Below, one piece after another: positions 5,562 through 8,773 of a stretch of 8,773 bases of DNA. Numbering within the stretch: position 1 is the stretch's first letter; every line of letters begins with the position of its first letter. This DNA is from Planctomycetaceae bacterium (lineage in GTDB: Bacteria; Planctomycetota; Planctomycetia; Pirellulales; Pirellulaceae): NCBI GenBank assembly GCA_007129635.1, contig SKVE01000281.1:1-8773 (forward strand). The letters run 5' to 3'. Both the position numbers and the translations under genes were made by a program. The notes beneath the pieces were generated by a model. That model was not told the origin of the DNA and did not search any database. It saw nothing but the letters and a program-made list of their open reading frames with translations.

Positions 5562-6980
5562 ATGCATCGTGAGTTATCGGACGGGTCGCCCGCTGAAAAG
5601 ATCGAACGGCCGGTCGTTCAAGTCGGTCGGTCGCGGCGTTGGTGGCTGCGCCGGTCCCTGGCCGCGGCGGCGGGTTTCGCCGTCTGGCCGTTCCTACCAG
5701 CGGCCCACGCGGGTTCTCGGCGATTGCCGCTGCCATCGCGACGCGAGCTTGCCAGCGAGATGGAACAGACGCTGTGGAACCAGATCCTGCCCGCCTGGTA
5801 CCCGCGGTCGCTGGACATCGAGCGCGGTGGGTTCTGGGAACATTTCGCCGAAGACTGGTCGCGCCGTCCGGCAACTACCAAATTCCTGGTATTCCAAGCT
5901 CGGATGACCTGGACAGCCGCGGCTGTGGCGCTGGACTATCAGCAGCGTGGCGAGCCGTACTTGGAATACACGCGACATGGGCTGCAATTCTTGCGGCAGC
6001 GGATGTGGGATCAGCAGCACGGTGGGTTTGTCGACCGGACCGATCTGCAGGGCCGGCCGGATCGTCAGACGATGCCCTGGAAACAGATGTATAGTCTGGC
6101 GTTCGGTCTGTACGCCGCTTCGACATCGTACGAAGCCACACGCGACCCGCAGGCCATGCAACTGGCTCGCGAGACCTTCGACTGGATCGAACAGCACGCG
6201 CACGATCCCGAGCATGGCGGCTACTTCGAGCACCTGACGGCCGAAGGCCAGCCGGTGGCTCGGGATGTCCCCGACGAGCCCCCCGGACATGGCTTGCCGG
6301 TGATCGGGAGGGTCGGTCACAAGTCGATGAACGCTCACATCCACGTGCTCGAAGCCCTGATCGCGCTGCGGCACGTATGGGACGACGCGCGGCTGATCGA
6401 GCGGCTGAACGAGGTGTTTTTGATCGTGCGAGACCGGATCGTCCGGCCTGGCGGTCACCTGGCCATGTTCTGCCGCCGAGATTTCACGCCGGTGGATCAG
6501 CGCAGTTCGTTCGGGCACGAACTGGAAACCGCGTATCTGCTGACCGAGGCGGCCCAATGGTTGCACCGCGAGGACGATGCCAAGACCCGGCAAGTGGTAT
6601 TGGATCTGGTCGAACACTCGCTGCGTTGGGGCTGGGACAACCAGCATGGCGGATTCTTCGACGAAGGTCCGCCCGAAGGCGCCGCAACGCATCGCCGCAA
6701 AGTCTGGTGGGTGCAGGTCGAAGCCTTGAATGGGCTGCTGATCGCCGACCAGTGGACCGGCGGGCAGGATCCCCGCTTCTATGACACCTACGTACGAACG
6801 TGGCGATTCTTCCGGGACCGGATGGTCGATCCGGTCCACGGTGGATGTTTCGACACGGTCGCCGAAGACGGCAGCCCGCTGGCCGACCGGCGTCACAAGG
6901 CCACGCCATGGAAAACGGCTTATCACGTCACACGCGCTTTGCTGCTGGGCGCGAAGCGTTTACCGGAGGAATCATCATGA
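5562..6980 (+). CDS. Tat-exported AGE-family epimerase (N-acylglucosamine / cellobiose 2-epimerase type)
   Basis: The product has 472 residues. Its N-terminus carries a twin-arginine signal: SRRWWLR at 24-30 fits the S-R-R-x-F-L-K consensus with Trp for Phe and Arg for Lys, followed by an Ala-rich hydrophobic stretch and a likely AHA cleavage site after residue 50. The mature part is an (alpha/alpha)6-barrel of the AGE/cellobiose 2-epimerase family, which inverts C2 of a reducing-end sugar. Family motifs are in place: RMTWTA (114-119), MNAHIHVLEAL (256-266), GHELE (318-322), KVWWVQVEALNGL (380-392) and PWKTAYH (449-455). The conserved histidines H259, H319 and H455 are retained, so it is probably active. 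Repeated (Q/E/V)HGG(F/Y/C)F turns (153-156, 218-222, 362-366, 426-430) punctuate the barrel. Most characterised relatives are cytoplasmic, so export is notable. The substrate cannot be told from sequence; isomerase activity is an alternative. Its stop overlaps the start of the next gene. Confidence 0.9.
   Translation: MHRELSDGSPAEKIERPVVQVGRSRRWWLRRSLAAAAGFAVWPFLPAAHAGSRRLPLPSRRELASEMEQTLWNQILPAWYPRSLDIERGGFWEHFAEDWSRRPATTKFLVFQARMTWTAAAVALDYQQRGEPYLEYTRHGLQFLRQRMWDQQHGGFVDRTDLQGRPDRQTMPWKQMYSLAFGLYAASTSYEATRDPQAMQLARETFDWIEQHAHDPEHGGYFEHLTAEGQPVARDVPDEPPGHGLPVIGRVGHKSMNAHIHVLEALIALRHVWDDARLIERLNEVFLIVRDRIVRPGGHLAMFCRRDFTPVDQRSSFGHELETAYLLTEAAQWLHREDDAKTRQVVLDLVEHSLRWGWDNQHGGFFDEGPPEGAATHRRKVWWVQVEALNGLLIADQWTGGQDPRFYDTYVRTWRFFRDRMVDPVHGGCFDTVAEDGSPLADRRHKATPWKTAYHVTRALLLGAKRLPEESS
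5625..5714 (+). other. Twin-arginine (Tat) signal peptide of the epimerase
   Basis: This region encodes residues 22-51: a basic segment with two Arg pairs around two Trp, then an uncharged Ala/Leu/Val/Phe stretch, then AHA before Gly51. It implies export of a folded enzyme to the periplasm. Confidence 0.75.
6965..6969 (+). promoter_or_regulatory. Strong ribosome-binding site inside the epimerase 3' end
   Basis: GGAGG lies 7 bases before the ATG at 6977, within the last codons of the epimerase. It fixes the start of the downstream gene and supports coupled translation. Confidence 0.8.
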
Positions 6981-8773
6981 AGGGGCTGTTTGCAACCAGG
7001 ACTTGCTCGGGCGTTGTGCTGATGCTATGGATCGCGGTTGCCGGAGCGGCTGGCGACGACACAACGCTGGTGTTGGTCGATCAGGGAAAAAGCGACTATG
7101 TCATCTGCCTGCCTACCGAACCAACACCGGTCCAGCGGACCGCTGCCGCCGAACTGCAGGAGCATTTGGCGCTGGTCACCGGCGTGACCTTGCCGATCCG
7201 CCGGGAGAATCAGATCGACGACCAGCAGAAGTTGATCATCGTCGGCGATGCCGCTCGCCTGAAACAGATCGCCCCGGACCTGAATCTTCAGCAACTGGGA
7301 TACGACGGGATCGTCATCAGGACCTGCGGACCGCATCTGATTCTGGCCGGCCACGCGACCCGAGGCGCCCTGTATGCGGTGTACACGTTTCTGGAGGACG
7401 TGGTAGGGTGCCGCTGGTGGACGTCGACCGAAAGCTACGTTCCGGAAAGACCCACATTGCGAATCGAGCCCCTGGATCGGGTTCACGAGCCTCGATTGCA
7501 GTCTCGAGCGGCCTTCTACCGGGATGCCTTCGATCCGGTGTTCGCCGTCCGCAGGAAACTGAACGGGCACCATCACCGGATCCCTGCCGAGTATGGTGGG
7601 CACCGGCCATTCTGTGGTTTCGTGCATACCTTTTACCCGCTGCTGCCGCCGGAAAAGTATTTTGACCAGCACCCGGAGTGGTACAGCGAGATCGACGGGC
7701 GCCGCACTCACCATCACGCCCAGTTATGCCTGACCAACGACGCCATGCGACATGAACTGACCTCCAACGCGTTGGCCCGCCTGCGGATCCAGCCCGATGC
7801 CCAATTCCTTTCGATCAGCCAGAACGACTGGTACGGACGTTGCGAGTGTGAGAACTGTCTGCGCGTGGAAGAATCAGAGCATTCTCCGGCGGGGCCACTG
7901 TTGCGGTTTGTCAACGCCGTAGCGGAAGAGGTGGAAAAGGAGTTCCCCGACGTGCTAGTCGAAACGCTGGCCTATCAGTACACCCGGCAGCCCCCCAAGT
8001 TCGCTCGACCGCGGGACAATGTGGTGATCCGGCTGTGCTCGATCGAATGCTCGTTCGTCCAACCACTGGCGGAAGGGCCGCAGAATGAGGCGTTTCGCAA
8101 CGACATCCTGGGCTGGAGCAAGATCGCCGACCGGTTGTTCGTCTGGGATTACGTGACGAACTTTAGCAGCTACATCCTGCCGCATCCCAATCTCAGGGTC
8201 CTGGGGCCAAATATCCGCTTTTTCGTCGATCATCACGTGATCGGGCTGTTTGAACAGGGCGATGCGCATTCGTCGGTAGGGGATTTCGTTCGGCTGCGAG
8301 CCTGGTTGATCTCCCAACTGATGTGGAACCCCGACCTGGACGAACGGCTGTTGATCCGCGAGTTCATGCAAGGCTACTACGGCCCGGCGGCGCCGCATCT
8401 GATCGAGTACTTGGAGATCATCCACGATGCGGCCGAGCGTTCCGGCGTCTACTTGCGCTGCTTCATGGAGGACACCTCGGGCTGGCTGACACTGGAGGAT
8501 CTGAACGCGGCGATGGCCTGCTTTGACCGCGCTGCTGCGGCGGTCGCCGACAACCCGGAGCTTGCCAAGCGCGTTCGCCGCGAACGATTGCCGCTGGACC
8601 ATGTTTGGCTGAACCGCTACCACGCTTTGCAGCGAACCGCGCGGATCCGCCGGCTGCCGTTCGCTGGCCCCGAGGACCCCATGGCGGCATGTGAGGACTT
8701 CATTCGGCTGGCCAATGAATTCGACGTGGGTCAACATCGCGAACACGGCAGATTTCAGGATTATGAAGCGAAC
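6977..8773 (+). CDS. Exported DUF4838 domain protein (3'-partial)
   Basis: This frame runs open for 599 codons from the ATG at 6977 to the right edge without a stop, so the C-terminus is missing. The start overlaps the preceding stop as ATGA. A signal peptide is visible (basic residues early, hydrophobic core about 11-24, Ala-rich cleavage region near 24-26). Residues 50-145 resemble the alpha-glucuronidase/GH20-type N-terminal accessory domain (TAAAELQEHLALVTGVTLPI, then GHATRGALYAVYTFLED). The DUF4838 core follows, with its signature SQNDWYGRCECENC at 281-294, then GPLLRFVNAVAEEV at 307-320 and LAYQYTRQPPK at 331-341. The core probably folds as a TIM-barrel-like glycoside hydrolase relative, but I know of no established activity. 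The C289/C291/C294 triad could bind a metal or, in the periplasm, form disulfides. Coupling to an exported sugar epimerase suggests work on polysaccharide or oligosaccharide. Family call is firm; function is inferred. Confidence 0.88.
   Translation, partial: MKGLFATRTCSGVVLMLWIAVAGAAGDDTTLVLVDQGKSDYVICLPTEPTPVQRTAAAELQEHLALVTGVTLPIRRENQIDDQQKLIIVGDAARLKQIAPDLNLQQLGYDGIVIRTCGPHLILAGHATRGALYAVYTFLEDVVGCRWWTSTESYVPERPTLRIEPLDRVHEPRLQSRAAFYRDAFDPVFAVRRKLNGHHHRIPAEYGGHRPFCGFVHTFYPLLPPEKYFDQHPEWYSEIDGRRTHHHAQLCLTNDAMRHELTSNALARLRIQPDAQFLSISQNDWYGRCECENCLRVEESEHSPAGPLLRFVNAVAEEVEKEFPDVLVETLAYQYTRQPPKFARPRDNVVIRLCSIECSFVQPLAEGPQNEAFRNDILGWSKIADRLFVWDYVTNFSSYILPHPNLRVLGPNIRFFVDHHVIGLFEQGDAHSSVGDFVRLRAWLISQLMWNPDLDERLLIREFMQGYYGPAAPHLIEYLEIIHDAAERSGVYLRCFMEDTSGWLTLEDLNAAMACFDRAAAAVADNPELAKRVRRERLPLDHVWLNRYHALQRTARIRRLPFAGPEDPMAACEDFIRLANEFDVGQHREHGRFQDYEAN

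Noticed and set aside
5694..6926. A 410-codon minus-strand open frame opposite the epimerase
   Set aside because: It is a shadow in the same register; the sense strand carries the conserved epimerase motifs.
6781..7665. A 294-codon plus-strand frame overlapping the epimerase end and the DUF4838 start
   Set aside because: It is out of frame with both real genes and has an Arg-rich, low-complexity translation without domains.
7955..8746. Minus-strand open frames opposite the DUF4838 gene (also 7025-7717)
   Set aside because: Both are in the same antisense register, and the plus strand is an uninterrupted 599-codon frame with the DUF4838 signature. Its lack of a stop in the window makes it easy to overlook.

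Overview
The window is GC-rich and densely coded on the + strand. It looks like a piece of a Planctomycetota chromosome. This is an inference from gene content (a PQQ-type beta-propeller of the planctomycete style, an exported AGE-family epimerase, a DUF4838 protein) and from the low use of TTA/CTA/TCA codons; there is no rRNA or marker gene to prove it. I see no tRNA, rRNA, CRISPR array, insertion sequence or phage gene.

Layout. (1) 2-1327: the C-terminal part of a PQQ-like beta-propeller protein, open at the left edge. (2) 1343-3694: a large fused NuoE+NuoF flavo-iron-sulfur protein with an extra thioredoxin-like domain and a C-terminal 2x[4Fe-4S] ferredoxin. (3) 3708-5330: a chimeric iron-sulfur/FAD protein joining a NuoG-like N-terminus to a GltD/NfnB-like FAD module and a reduced ferredoxin tail. 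(4) 5331-5561: a 231-base non-coding gap with a short degenerate CGAAATCC-type repeat. (5) 5562-6980: a Tat-exported N-acylglucosamine/cellobiose 2-epimerase family protein. (6) 6977 to the right edge: an exported DUF4838 protein whose start overlaps the epimerase stop, with no stop codon in the window.

How they fit. Genes 2 and 3 are 13 bases apart and together look like a soluble NADH-oxidising redox complex built from complex I, HydABC and Nfn parts. No hydrogenase, formate dehydrogenase or quinone/membrane subunit is present in the window. The closest described architecture I know is the Sporomusa-type (Stn) electron-bifurcating transhydrogenase. Here, however, the E and F subunits are fused and the FAD subunit seems to have lost the NAD(P)H-binding domain that normally interrupts its FAD fold, so its second electron acceptor is unclear. 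This pair is the most interesting object in the window. Genes 5 and 6 form a separate, translationally coupled pair, probably acting on sugars or polysaccharide outside the cytoplasm.
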